Assembly: GCA_000969725.1 (NCBI GenBank)
Contig: JXSR01S008894.1
Length of the DNA stretch: 23,707 nt
Direction: 5' to 3' (one strand)
Origin: Ophiothrix spiculata
Lineage: Eukaryota; Echinodermata; Ophiuroidea; Amphilepidida; Ophiotrichidae
The notes under the pieces were generated by a model. The model was not told the origin of the DNA. It saw only the letters and a list, made by a program, of their open reading frames with translations, and ran no database searches. The position numbers and the translations under genes are program-made. Of the stretch, positions 8,337 to 16,299 are shown piece after piece. Every line of letters begins with the position of its first letter. Positions within the stretch are counted from its first letter, which is position 1.

Positions 8337-8712
8337 ATTTGGTACTAAACAGGCATTAAAGAAATTTCAGAATATTTCATTAAATTATGAAAATGAAAAC
8401 ATTGAAATTGTAGATAAGTTTAACTATGTTGGTGTAATTCTTGATCCACAATTGTCATGGAATCAACATGTTAACCATTTATCTTCAAATATATATAAGC
8501 GTATTGGTGTTATTCATAGAATTAAAAAAATATCTTCCTTGTAAAACTACCAAACTTCTTGATAAAGCAATGGTATTTCCTCATTTTGACTACTGCAGTC
8601 CTGTATGGTCTAACTTTTCAATCACCAATCACAATAGCCTTTAAATCCTGCATAACAAGCTTGCTCTTATTCTTCTTCATGCAGATATCAAGACTTCAAT
8701 AGATAAAATGTG
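8337..8712 (+). pseudogene. Non-LTR retrotransposon RT fragment, 3' part
   Basis: Continues the RT of 7216-7605: GTKQALKKFQ, then FNYVGVILDPQLSWNQHV (the typical thumb-region YLGVxLDxxLxWxxH), then a +1 shift, PHFDYCSPVWSN, a stop after NHNSL, and ILHNKLALILLHADIKTSID. The frame breaks and stop show a dead copy. With the first part this makes one plus-strand LINE remnant interrupted by about 730 bp. Confidence 0.88.
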
Positions 8713-8834
8713 ACCGTCCAGCCCGTATGAGCAGTAAATGCCAGAAACATCATTTTGCACTGGAAATTAAGCTTACTGGAAATAAATTATAAGCTATGAT
8801 TTCAGCATACACACATATAACTCTGCCCTACAAA

Positions 8835-9072
8835 GTAAAAATGCAGTATGTGCATTTATAAAGCAAAGCAGATACTTCCTACAAATGTGCAATTTCACTT
8901 CAATCCACTCCCAAATTAAAAAATTGTATTTACACATGGTTGATAAAGTAGATACTGCCTTAAGTTATGAAAGAGAATTTATCATCTGCTCATTTGGCCA
9001 GGATTTCTCCAAGGGAAAGGGAAGTAACTTGCAATATAGCTGTAATGCACATACTGCATTTTTACTTTGACA
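8835..9072. mobile_element. Miniature inverted-repeat element next to exon 9 donor
   Basis: AAAGTAAAAATGCAGTATGT and the following GCATT occur at 8835-8859 and, as reverse complement, at about 9045-9069, a perfect 25-bp inverted repeat. CTGCCCTACA and GGCAGTTTTG outside these suggest slightly longer ends. The element stops about 20 bases from the exon 9 donor at 9093. Its interior contains no gene. Confidence 0.75.
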
Positions 9073-9093
9073 AAACTGCCTTACAAATCTTAC

Positions 9094-9196
9094 CACTTTA
9101 CTATCTCTATCCACCTTGACAGCGCTTAGTAAGAGTGCTGTGACTTGACATCGGTGATCTCGTGGCATCAGAAATAACTCAATCATTTCATGACCC
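9094..9196 (-). CDS. LRR-containing protein gene, exon 9
   Basis: A 103-bp exon. Acceptor TTTTCTTTTTCCCAG before 9196, donor GTAAGA after 9094. The first base completes the AG left by exon 8 (Arg), then 34 codons end in phase 0. The peptide begins GHEMIELFLMPRDHRCQVTA and ends LLLSAVKVDRDSKV (residues 288-321): a short hydrophilic loop between hydrophobic helices. No named domain recognised. The donor is close to a miniature transposon. Confidence 0.82.
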
Positions 9197-9279
9197 CTGG
9201 GAAAAAGAAAATAGAAGATGTGATTTTCTAAAGCTGAACACCAATATAATTCCAAATTAACAGCAAAAGTAGAAACAAA

Positions 9280-9352
9280 TTCTAACAACACGACCATATC
9301 AGCAAGCCATTACATCGATCCCTTTGATGGTTGAGCTTTTAGAAGATCTTCC
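9280..9352 (-). pseudogene. Exon 8 copy 3, decayed and truncated
   Basis: Related to the middle of exon 8 (GAAGATCTTCTAAAAGCTCA for the DLLEARPS region, then GGGATCGATGTAATGG and GTTAGAATTTG for the LEF region), but with an internal stop, an indel and no splice sites. It shares with copy 2 the junction sequence GATAGTCATTG just upstream, so copies 2 and 3 arose from one another by a ~173-bp tandem step. Confidence 0.7.
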
Positions 9353-9381
9353 AATGACTATCCCTCCCCCTAAAATTGATC

Positions 9382-9525
9382 CTTATTGCACTAATTGTGG
9401 CTGCTCTAAATGTCTCTAGTACAAGATACATTGGCAAACCAAACTCTAACGACGCAACCAATAAAATCAGTAAGACCATTACATCGATCCCTATCTAATG
9501 GTCAGGATTCCAGAAGATTTTGCAA
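9382..9525 (-). pseudogene. Exon 8 copy 2, frameshifted and without donor
   Basis: Matches exon 8 from the DLLEARPS region to its end. One extra base in TGTAATGGTCTTACTG shifts the frame relative to the full exon. At the end, GCAATAAG is followed by GATCAA where the real exon has GTAGGT, so the donor is gone. The acceptor side is also replaced. Not usable as an exon. It is about 10-12% diverged from the full exon by eye. Confidence 0.8.
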
Positions 9526-9558
9526 TGACTATCTCTCCCTGAAAATTGCAATACCTAC

Positions 9559-9732
9559 CTTATTGCACTAATTGTTGCTGCTCCTAAAGTCTCTTGTACA
9601 AGATACGTTGGCAAAGCAAACTCTAACGACGCGACTAATAAAATCAGTAAAACGTTACATCGATCTCTATCTGATGGGCGGGCTTCTAGAAGATCTTGTA
9701 GAAGATTGTCTGAATAATTTAATCTTGTTTTA
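9559..9732 (-). CDS. LRR-containing protein gene, exon 8
   Basis: A 174-bp exon. The acceptor is ATTTTACATTCTTTCAG before 9732 and the donor GTAGGT after 9559. It takes AG from exon 7 (AG plus T, Ser), has 57 full codons and leaves AG for exon 9. The peptide is KTRLNYSDNLLQDLLEARPS, then DRDRCNVLLILLVASLEFAL, then PTYLVQETLGAATISAI (residues 230-286). The middle is very hydrophobic but flanked by charged residues, more like a buried helix than a membrane anchor. An alternative acceptor (TTATTCAG, 20 bases downstream) would break the phase, which is why I chose this start. Two dead copies lie downstream. Confidence 0.8.
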
Positions 9733-9749
9733 CTGAAAGAATGTAAAAT

Positions 9750-10090
9750 AAGGAAAAAAAATAGTAAAATGTGTGTTGTCTTTTTCCTACTAATTAGGTA
9801 TATAGATAATCAAAAAAGAAACTGTCTATACTAGATATTTTTTAATGTATAGATTTTTAAATATCTAATATGGATTTGTTACTAGCTGAATGGAAGAAAC
9901 AGAAATTTTTGGTAAAATATGACTCAAATATTTCACTTATTCTAATCAGGATTGTCTGGGGTCATGATATAGCTCCCATGGAGTTCTTTAGTACGTATGA
10001 CATACAGGGATGAAAATTAGTATTTTTTTCTGAAAAAGACTCTTACTTAGAAATGAGCAGAGGTTTGGGGTTAGAGTGCTAGGTGATCTT
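9750..10090. other. Intron 7 sequence, nothing recognised
   Basis: AT-rich sequence between exon 8 and the hAT-like element. No inverted repeat, exon or RNA gene seen. Confidence 0.4.
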
Positions 10091-10102
10091 CAACCACTAT
10101 CC

Positions 10103-10408
10103 CAGGCCCGTAGCCAGGATTTTTTCAAGGGGGTGCGGATTTTCAAAAAGTGGACATTTTGGAGGAAAAATTTAGTTTTGGTCGACCCTAAACTAATTTT
10201 AGTGGTTTTGACAAAGTGACAAGGGAAAAAAAAGGTATTTAGCACTTTTGCCAGCATTTTGTGCAGTATTTTATTAAAAAACGACCTACATTTTCGTGTT
10301 TTGGTGCTTTGGGTGTTCTTTTGGTGGACATTTAGGCATTTTTTGTGGACCTTTTTTGTACATTGTCAAATTTGGGGGGTGCGACGCCCCCCCCCCCCCA
10401 CCCCTGGA
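10103..10408. mobile_element. hAT-like miniature element, copy A (CAGGCCCGTAGCCAGG)
   Basis: Begins CAGGCCCGTAGCCAGGATTT and is near-identical for ~230 bp to the element starting at 12045 (shared GGGGGTGCGGATTTT, TTTGGTCGACCCTAAACTA, AACGACCTACATTT). It ends with GGTGCGACGCCCC, a C run and CACCCCTGGA, which resembles the reverse complement of its start but lacks the last bases, so the right end is slightly truncated or diverged. No target duplication visible. No coding capacity. Confidence 0.75.
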
Positions 10409-10523
10409 TTTGCACTACCCTATCCGAAAAAGAGATGGGTACTCTGACATGTGCATGAGGCTGCCCCATTGATTTACCTTTTTGCATCAATTATGATTAG
10501 TGACTGGCCTCAATGACAACTCG

Positions 10524-10790
10524 TCATGTGAGTGCAAGAAAGTCGTATCTGCAATAGCTGCCTTTTGTCATTAATTTGGATTGCACACTGTAAAATCTCC
10601 AGTCTTGGGTCAGCGGTTCTTGAAATGGTTCTTCAGGTGACGGTGTCACCTGAAGAACCATTTCAAGAACCACTGACATAAGACAGTGAAATTTTGAGAG
10701 TTTTTTCACATTCTTGTGACAAGTTGAAAAATAAATATAACTTAGGGCAGCCATTGCAGATACGACTTTCTTGCACTCACATGACGATTA
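10524..10790. repeat. Long inverted repeat with near-perfect central hairpin
   Basis: Outer arms of ~40 bp (TCGTCATGTGAGTGCAAGAA then AGTCGTATCTGCAATxGCTG) lie at 10524-10565 and inverted at 10748-10788. A central hairpin at 10609-10677 has two 33-nt arms differing at one base around the 3-base loop GGT. The stretches between are only loosely complementary. It begins about 16 bases beyond the exon 7 donor, inside the intron. It may be a miniature transposon or a source of double-stranded RNA; the sequence alone does not decide. Confidence 0.85.
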
Positions 10791-10805
10791 CTGGCAATAT
10801 CATAC

Positions 10806-10933
10806 CTTTTCCTATATTTTGCTTCCAGTCTCAACTCCCTTTGTAAATTCTCTGCTAAGTATTGGACTCGCCTACGGTCTGTATCTACATTGAGAGAGCC
10901 TGTGGTTGGAAACCGTCTCATAAAATTGGTTGT
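10806..10933 (-). CDS. LRR-containing protein gene, exon 7
   Basis: A 128-bp exon. Acceptor TTCTTTATTTACAG before 10933, donor GTATGA after 10806. It starts in phase 0 and leaves AG. The peptide starts TTNFMRRFPTTGSLNVDTDR and continues RRVQYLAENLQRELRLEAKY to RK (residues 187-228). The second half is a charged, probably coiled helix. A stronger-looking GTGAGT lies further downstream inside the inverted repeat, but using it would break the phase with exon 8. This exon should follow exon 6, whose own donor is abnormal. Confidence 0.8.
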
Positions 10934-10959
10934 CTGTAAATAAAGAACCATGTGATATG

Positions 10960-11250
10960 TGTGCATTTAAAGGCCAGTACCAAGGTATGTTTCCCACCCG
11001 TTGGTACCCAAGAAGGGCCCCCAGAAAAAAATCCAAATTGCATTGAAGGTTCAGTTATAGACAAAATATCCAACAAAATACAGAAAAAACTACCATCTCA
11101 AAATGGCAGAAAAAATCATTAAAAACATATTGCAAGAACAACTACATTGCTAAAATAACATGAAATAAGGCATTTTGGTAACATATTTATAAGAAAAATA
11201 AGTTTTATATTTAAACAGTACCCTCATAAACTAGTAGAATTAGTGCAAAA
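10960..11250. repeat. AT-rich intron 6 sequence with one dispersed-repeat end
   Basis: ACCAAGGTATGTTTCCCACC then CGTTGGTACCCAAGAAGGGC at about 10979-11018 matches the inverted right end of the TTAA element at 4573-5128. The rest is AT-rich with no coding exon. Confidence 0.5.
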
Positions 11251-11429
11251 ATAGTTTGTTTTAAAATGTTCTTCCACTGAGAGAGTCTGCCACAAATTGT
11301 ATAGAATGGCAATGCAAAATAATAGTGCATTAGGCCAAAAAAAAAAATATGTTTGGTTCAACAGGTTGCCCTCCAGAGCTTTTTTCAGAGAGGGTCGGTC
11401 GGTCTGTTTTTTTTTTTTTTTAATACTCT

Positions 11430-11560
11430 TCCACGTACTGCTAGGTCGATCGGCCGCTCCAGCCTTCACAACTTCCCCCGCGACATCCAAATCAAAACAA
11501 TCAAATACTTCTTGTAGTAATTTGGGACATCTTAAACATTTTGAGAGTTGAATATCGAAA
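11430..11560 (-). other. Coding-like stretch of unknown origin
   Basis: On the minus strand a 137-codon open frame contains a central part with protein-like composition, CLRCPKLLQEVFDCFDLDVA then GEVVKAGAADRPSSTW, before running into poly-lysine from an A tract. The flanking parts are simple AT sequence. It does not fit the phase chain of the LRR gene and I do not recognise the family. It could be a fragment of a transposon ORF or of a captured host exon. Confidence 0.35.
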
Positions 11561-11648
11561 AAAGCGAAAAATATAACATTTTTTTTGTAGTTTTTTGTAA
11601 GTTTTGCATATTTTTTTGGAAAAAAAATATTTTTCAATAAAAAAAAGT

Positions 11649-11746
11649 TGGCCTTTCTGTCATGGCTGAATCCTGGAAGAACTGCTGGACTTGAATTCTC
11701 TCGGCAGCTTTAAAAAAGGAATTAAAGAGAATATTGTAAGGCATCC
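11649..11746 (-). pseudogene. Displaced copy of exon 5 with its 5' intron flank
   Basis: Positions 11649-11707 repeat exon 5 almost exactly (one substitution in ~59 bp, GCC to GCT), including the AAG-type acceptor. The preceding ~39 bases resemble the intron 4 sequence before exon 5 (ATGCCxTxCAATATTCTC). The last bases of the exon and the GTAAGT donor are replaced by a T-rich run (GGCCAAC then T's). It lies downstream of exon 6, so it is out of order as well as donorless, and it abuts the end of exon 6. Confidence 0.8.
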
Positions 11747-11823
11747 CGTTCCCCATAGATGCCATCTACTTGAATTTTCTTCATGGAAGTTGGAACAAAT
11801 TGCTCCCGTGTTAACTTGTGTCT
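11746..11823 (-). CDS. LRR-containing protein gene, exon 6, abnormal donor
   Basis: Acceptor TTTCATTTTTTTCAG before 11823, phase 0. The peptide RHKLTREQFVPTSMKKIQVD then GIYGER fills residues 161-186 if the exon ends at 11746 (78 bp). At that point the genome reads CGG then GATGCC, with no GT, and the sequence is already that of the displaced exon 5 copy. The only nearby GT in phase is CAA then GTAGAT (exon 11770-11823, 54 bp), which would drop VDGIYGER. Both versions keep frame with exon 7. The longer one looks like the ancestral exon because the coding-like sequence continues to its end. The gene may therefore be damaged here or use the cryptic donor. Confidence 0.65.
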
Positions 11824-12044
11824 CTGAAAAAAATGAAAAAAAAAACCAGATTGATTCATCTCTGTAAAATATGTGTGCATACATATCGAGAATTGAGAGG
11901 CCATATTTGCATGGGTAACAAAAAGCCAAAAGGCTGTGTTTGCAAGGGAAACAAAAGTGTAATACGGCCTTGTGGCTCTCAACGATCGATATAAAGAGAT
12001 GCATCGAAAATGTAGGTTTCAACATGTGACATGTTTCCCAAGAT

Positions 12045-13209
12045 CAGGCCCGTAGCCAGGATTTTTTCAAGGGGGTGCGGATTTTTAAAAAGTGGACCTT
12101 CTGGAAGAAAAATGTTCGTTTTTGGTCGACCCTAAACTATTTTACTAGTTTTGACAAAGTAACAAGCAAAAAAAAAACCCAAAAGCAGATGTTTTCCAAG
12201 CATTCTGTGTAGAATTTTAATAAAAACGACCTACATTTACATGTTTTGGTGCTTTGGGTGTTCTTTTCATGGACATTTTAGNNNNNNNNNNNNNNNNNNN
12301 NNNNNNNNNNNNNNNNNNNNNNNNNNNNNNNNNNNNNNNNNNNNNNNNNNNNNNNNNNNNNNNNNNNNNNNNNNNNNNNNNNNNNNNNNNNNNNNNNNNN
12401 NNNNNNNNNNNNNNNNNNNNNNNNNNNNNNNNNNNNNNNNNNNNNNNNNNNNNNNNNNNNNNNNNNNNNNNNNNNNNNNNNNNNNNNNNNNNNNNNNNNN
12501 NNNNNNNNNNNNNNNNNNNNNNNNNNNNNNNNNNNNNNNNNNNNNNNNNNNNNNNNNNNNNNNNNNNNNNNNNNNNNNNNNNNNNNNNNNNNNNNNNNNN
12601 NNNNNNNNNNNNNNNNNNNNNNNNNNNNNNNNNNNNNNNNNNNNNNNNNNNNNNNNNNNNNNNNNNNNNNNNNNNNNNNNNNNNNNNNNNNNNNNNNNNN
12701 NNNNNNNNNNNNNNNNNNNNNNNNNNNNNNNNNNNNNNNNNNNNNNNNNNNNNNNNNNNNNNNNNNNNNNNNNNNNNNNNNNNNNNNNNNNNNNNNNNNN
12801 NNNNNNNNNNNNNNNNNNNNNNNNNNNNNNNNNNNNNNNNNNNNNNNNNNNNNNNNNNNNNNNNNNNNNNNNNNNNNNNNNNNNNNNNNNNNNNNNNNNN
12901 NNNNNNNNNNNNNNNNNNNNNNNNNNNNNNNNNNNNNNNNNNNNNNNNNNNNNNNNNNNNNNNNNNNNNNNNNNNNNNNNNNNNNNNNNNNNNNNNNNNN
13001 NNNNNNNNNNNNNNNNNNNNNNNNNNNNNNNNNNNNNNNNNNNNNNNNNNNNNNNNNNNNNNNNNNNNNNNNNNNNNNNNNNNNNNNNNNNNNNNNNNNN
13101 NNNNNNNNNNNNNNNNNNNNNNNNNNNNNNNNNNNNNNNNNNNNNNNNNNNNNNNNNNNNNNNNNNNNNNNNNNNNNNNNNNNNNNNNNNNCCCCTGGCT
13201 ACAGGGTTG
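12045..13209. mobile_element. hAT-like element, copy B, spanning the assembly gap
   Basis: Starts CAGGCCCGTAGCCAGGATTT and ends CCCCTGGCTACAGGGTTG, whose reverse complement CAACCCTGTAGCCAGGGG matches the start. Both sides carry the perfect 8-bp duplication CCCAAGAT (12037-12044 and 13210-13217), which proves the two flanks of the gap belong to one insertion. The visible 237 bp are near-identical to the element at 10103-10408, including the CGACCTACATTTxCxTGTTT and GGTGCTTTGGGTGTTCTTTT segments. Confidence 0.85.
12282..13191. other. Assembly gap, 910 N
   Basis: A run of 910 undetermined bases inside the hAT-like element at 12045-13209. The frames that cross it are artefacts. If the element has the length of its relative at 10103-10408, only about 80-100 bases are truly missing, probably including a long C run. 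Confidence 0.95.
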
Positions 13210-13339
13210 CCCAAGATCACAACATCACTGGTAAAACCTACACATGTCACTTATTTCATAGGTTTCTATCAGGTGACACAACAAAATAAGTAACACTATA
13301 GGCTTTTCCAGATTTTATCATGTACTGCAATGAGAGCTT

Positions 13340-13712
13340 CAAATAAATAAAATAAATACTGGGGATTTATAGTGCGCAATGCCTCCCAGATTTGTCATTC
13401 CACTCGGCCTCTTCACACTTTACAGGTGTTTGTTGACAACTGTGGCCCAAGTAAACTCCATTCCACACCAAGCATCATTTCAGGTTCTGCGACAACCTCT
13501 AGGGGCGCTGAACCTTGATCAGCCCACATACGCACCATTGCTGCCCGGATCAGCTCCCCGAGTTTTGTACGGGTTTCCACAAGACAATTAGCAGTTAGTT
13601 CCTTGTCCAAGGGAATTCCAAGCACACTCAACTTTTGGCACCGGGCGGGGTTCGAACTCGGGACCTTCTGCACCGCAAGCGAGCGCCTTACCTGTTGAGC
13701 TAGCTTGACTCA
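13340..13712 (-). mobile_element. tRNA-derived SINE
   Basis: On the minus strand the head at about 13712-13640 has an RNA polymerase III A box (TAGCTCAACAGG, 13691-13702) and a B box (GAGTTCGAACCCC, 13647-13659) at tRNA-like spacing. The T stem pairs poorly and there is no sign of a functional tRNA. About 280 bp of unrelated body follow, then an AT-rich tail (TATTTATTTTATTTATTT, about 13341-13359). This is the layout of a SINE. It lies in intron 5. Confidence 0.75.
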
Positions 13713-14031
13713 AAGACAAAAAGATCATGAAGTCAAGAATCAAATGCAAATTCATCGGTAGTAAACAAAGCTTGTGTGATGAGAAATAGTCATGTTAAAG
13801 TCACATGAAGAAAACCTTTTCATTTTTACGCGCCTTGTGCGCACCGAAGTTAAAGTTCACACGCAAGCTCACGAGTTACTCATGCGATACTCGAGAGCTC
13901 GCGTGATTTGTTGTTCTGATCTGTTGCTGTGATGATCGATTTTGATTGGTTTGTTGTTTACACACGGTGCGATTTGGTCCCGCCCAGAATGAAAAGGGGT
14001 GGTTTTTTTCAGATGACTTTAGTATACTTAC

Positions 14032-14093
14032 CACTGGCCTTTCTGTCATGGCCGAATCCTGGAAGAACTGCTGGACTTGAATTCTCTCGGCAG
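14032..14093 (-). CDS. LRR-containing protein gene, exon 5
   Basis: A 62-bp exon. The acceptor is TTCTCTTTTTTCAAG before 14093 and the donor GTAAGT after 14032. Two bases (CT) complete the T left by exon 4 (Ser), then 20 codons AERIQVQQFFQDSAMTERPV (residues 141-160) end in phase 0. The Ser-Ala-Glu-Arg start directly follows the LRR cap of exon 4. A near-identical, donorless copy lies at 11649-11707. Confidence 0.82.
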
Positions 14094-14099
14094 CTTGAA

Positions 14100-14700
14100 A
14101 AAAGAGAATATTGCATGGCATAACTATATTCCACCTACAAGTTGTTTCAGGCAAAACTTGTATCAATGAAACTTAAAACTCCTCATATGAGGCGACACAG
14201 TGACCACAATATAGCTTCCCATTGACTTACTGTACAAAATGGCTTCCAAAAAACACCCGAGAACTCAAAAATAAAGCAACTGGTTGCTTCAACACTGCAT
14301 TTTCTCAGATGATTATGACCTCTTCTAACACAAAATGATGATAAAAGTACACCTTCAAGGCAAAATTTTCAAGAAATTGGACGCTGAAGTATAACGCCCC
14401 CTATCACTGACAGCTGAATTTTGTATTTCCAGAATCAAGCGCAAATTAAGGAAAACCCTTTAAATTTTACCAAATTAATCTGGAGATCAAAAATGGCATC
14501 AGAGCATCTGTAAATAAACCTAACTTTATAATTAGAAGAAAATATTGACCAAACATATTGCCCTTCCATACGTTTTGAAGTCCTGATTTTAGAAGGGCAG
14601 TCAATTTTGCCGATTTTAGAAATGCCGGATTGCGAGTGCTAGTTATTTAGTGGTGTGCGCCCATGAGTGTAGAAATAAGCTCTGGCTCCAATGAATCGTC
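14100..14700. other. Intron 4 sequence, nothing recognised
   Basis: AT-rich intron with no exon, inverted repeat or RNA gene that I could support. Confidence 0.4.
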
Positions 14701-14703
14701 AAC

Positions 14704-14790
14704 GTGACCAGGGCTTTATCATATTGCTATAGTATGATCAGGGCTTTATCATTATCGCTGCAATGTGACCAGGGATTTTAAATTTTATTA
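14704..14790. repeat. Three imperfect ~33-bp direct repeats
   Basis: The word TGACCAGGGCTTTATCATAT and variants (TGATCAGGGCTTTATCATTA, TGACCAGGGATTTTAAATTT) recur three times with separators such as TGCTATAGTA and CGCTGCAATG. It is a short minisatellite-like array without protein-coding meaning. Confidence 0.65.
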
Positions 14791-15066
14791 TCACTAGATC
14801 TCAAGCAGGTTGGTCATTTGATTCAGATGATATGCACAAAACACAAATGTTTGCATAAATTCAGAGGAGGGTGGTCGTGGCAACTGTTACTGGTCGCCGG
14901 ACGGTATATACGGTATCGTAGCCGATCCCCGGTGATGTCATGTCCTATACCGCCTCTGGCGTGAAGCTGTTGGGATTCGTGGAAAAATACTACTTCCGGG
15001 ATGATCACTAAAATTATTTTCGTAATCAGTAAAAAAATATGATAACATACCCCGGTATATAAAAAG

Positions 15067-15088
15067 TGGGGTTCACGCGTGAACCCCA
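15067..15088. repeat. Perfect 22-bp palindrome
   Basis: A perfect palindrome, TGGGGTTCACG followed by its exact complement, sits in AT-rich intron sequence about 980 bp upstream (in gene orientation) of exon 5. No larger inverted repeat surrounds it. It could be the centre of a fold-back element or a chance or regulatory dyad. Confidence 0.6.
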
Positions 15089-15486
15089 GCGGATTTGGAA
15101 TGACATAATTATGTTGATTACTATAAGAACACTTTTGTATTTTTTGAGGAAAGGTAAAACTATGATCTTTGGAATTTTTTTCTTCAATACGTGAGTCACG
15201 TGACCCAATAGAAATACACGTAAATAGTACCCTAAATTTGCGTTTTAGAAATCCCTCATCCCTAAATCTAGTGGATGCTATTTATCGTGTCTGCCACCGC
15301 CTGCATAAATTATATCAATTTGCATATTTTATGCTTGAATTGCTGGTGGCACTAATTTAGGCCTACCATGCCACCAAATCAATTCACTCAAATAATATCA
15401 TTAAGAGATGGGTCTAACAGTATGGAAGATATGGCAGTTAAATCAATTTTTAGGTTTTGCATAAATTATGCAAATTATGTACTTAA

Positions 15487-15832
15487 AGGTGCAATTCATG
15501 ATCCACTTTTCACCCTCAAAGTCACTTCTATCAAATTCGAGTTTTTTAGCTTATAAGAATCCTCAAGTGGTATTGTTACGATCCCCAAACAATTCTTTCA
15601 TATGTGCTTGCATATTTGAGAAAAGTGAAAAGATGTGTCATTTTCTAATTATTGTCGGGGCCCCGACAGTAATTACAACACAGTAGTCTATGGGGATTTT
15701 CAAAATGCTGAAAAACTTGTAGCTTGGAAACGAACTGTCGGAATCAAGTGAAATTTTCAGTATATATTTATGTTGTACTCTTCTTTTTATTTAGCTAGAA
15801 AAGAGGCCACATCAAAATCATGAATTGCACCT
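15487..15832. mobile_element. TTAA-flanked miniature element (AGGTGCAATTCATGAT termini)
   Basis: TTAA at 15483-15486 and 15833-15836. Both ends read AGGTGCAATTCATGAT inward (perfect 16-bp inverted repeat). A perfect 16-bp palindrome TGTCGGGGCCCCGACA (15653-15668) lies almost exactly at the midpoint, so the element is a symmetric fold-back. The host sequence on either side (ATTATGCAAATTATGTAC, then TTAGCAAATTTT) joins cleanly across one TTAA and matches an uninterrupted relative at about 3115-3160. Confidence 0.85.
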
Positions 15833-15836
15833 TTAA

Positions 15837-16060
15837 TTAGCAAATTTTTCACTAAAATCACAGCAAACCTTTGGCCCAAGCCCACCAACTTTCCAATATC
15901 ATGAGTGTAGGCCATATGGTTTGCCGAATACAATCGAAACAAGTTTATACTCATCCAAACAAGGACGCACATGCCGCACACATCAGGCCACACGCCATTT
16001 GCCTTCACAATATCCTCCAATATCAAAATTATCAGGAACAGGTCCATACCCAAGTTTCAT
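15837..16060. repeat. Dispersed repeat related to the nested element at 2974-3311
   Basis: TTAGCAAATTTTTCACTAAA, then CCAATATCATGAGTGTAGGC and CATATGGTTTGCC parallel TTAGCATATTTTGCAACGAA, then CAAATATCATCAACGTAGGG and CATGCGGTTTTTG at about 3150-3240. These are diverged copies of one repeat family, the copy here carrying the TTAA insertion. The minus-strand open frame across it is chance. Confidence 0.55.
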
Positions 16061-16178
16061 ACCCAAGTAATGCTGTCAGATACTTATGCATTTATGTGTT
16101 GGCGCGTGTGTGTGTATACTTATAAAATCTTAACTATGACGTTCTGGTTTTTCTTTAAATTTATAATGTACATCTTAC

Positions 16179-16241
16179 ATGTGACAATCCTGCCATCCAA
16201 CATCCATATATTAGGTAAGCTATCGATAACATGTATACGAT
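16179..16241 (-). CDS. LRR-containing protein gene, exon 4 (LRR cap)
   Basis: A 63-bp exon. Acceptor CATTTTTCTTTCAG before 16241, donor GTAAGA after 16179. It takes T from exon 3 (TAT, Tyr), encodes RIHVIDSLPNIWMLDGRIVT and leaves T for exon 5. The pattern Y-R-x-H-V-I-D-x-L-P-x-hydrophobic-W-x-L-D-G is the LRR C-terminal cap (the YRxxVxxxLPxLxxLDG motif seen after LRRs of SDS22/U2A'-like proteins). It is too short for simple ORF finding and was located by searching for the expected cap after exon 3. Confidence 0.88.
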
Positions 16242-16299
16242 CTGAAAGAAAAATGATTAAAAGACAATTGATGTCCAACCAATTATTCTACTCTCCGAT

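Noticed and set aside
10524..10754. 76-codon minus open frame
   Set aside because: It reads the inverted repeat 10524-10790, with mirrored peptides in its two halves.
12241..13293. Long open frames of 326-350 codons on both strands
   Set aside because: They consist almost wholly of N; the stop-free span is an artefact of the gap.
13630..13712. Candidate tRNA gene (A and B boxes, minus strand)
   Set aside because: The T stem pairs poorly and ~280 bp of SINE body and an AT-rich tail follow, so it is a tRNA-derived SINE.
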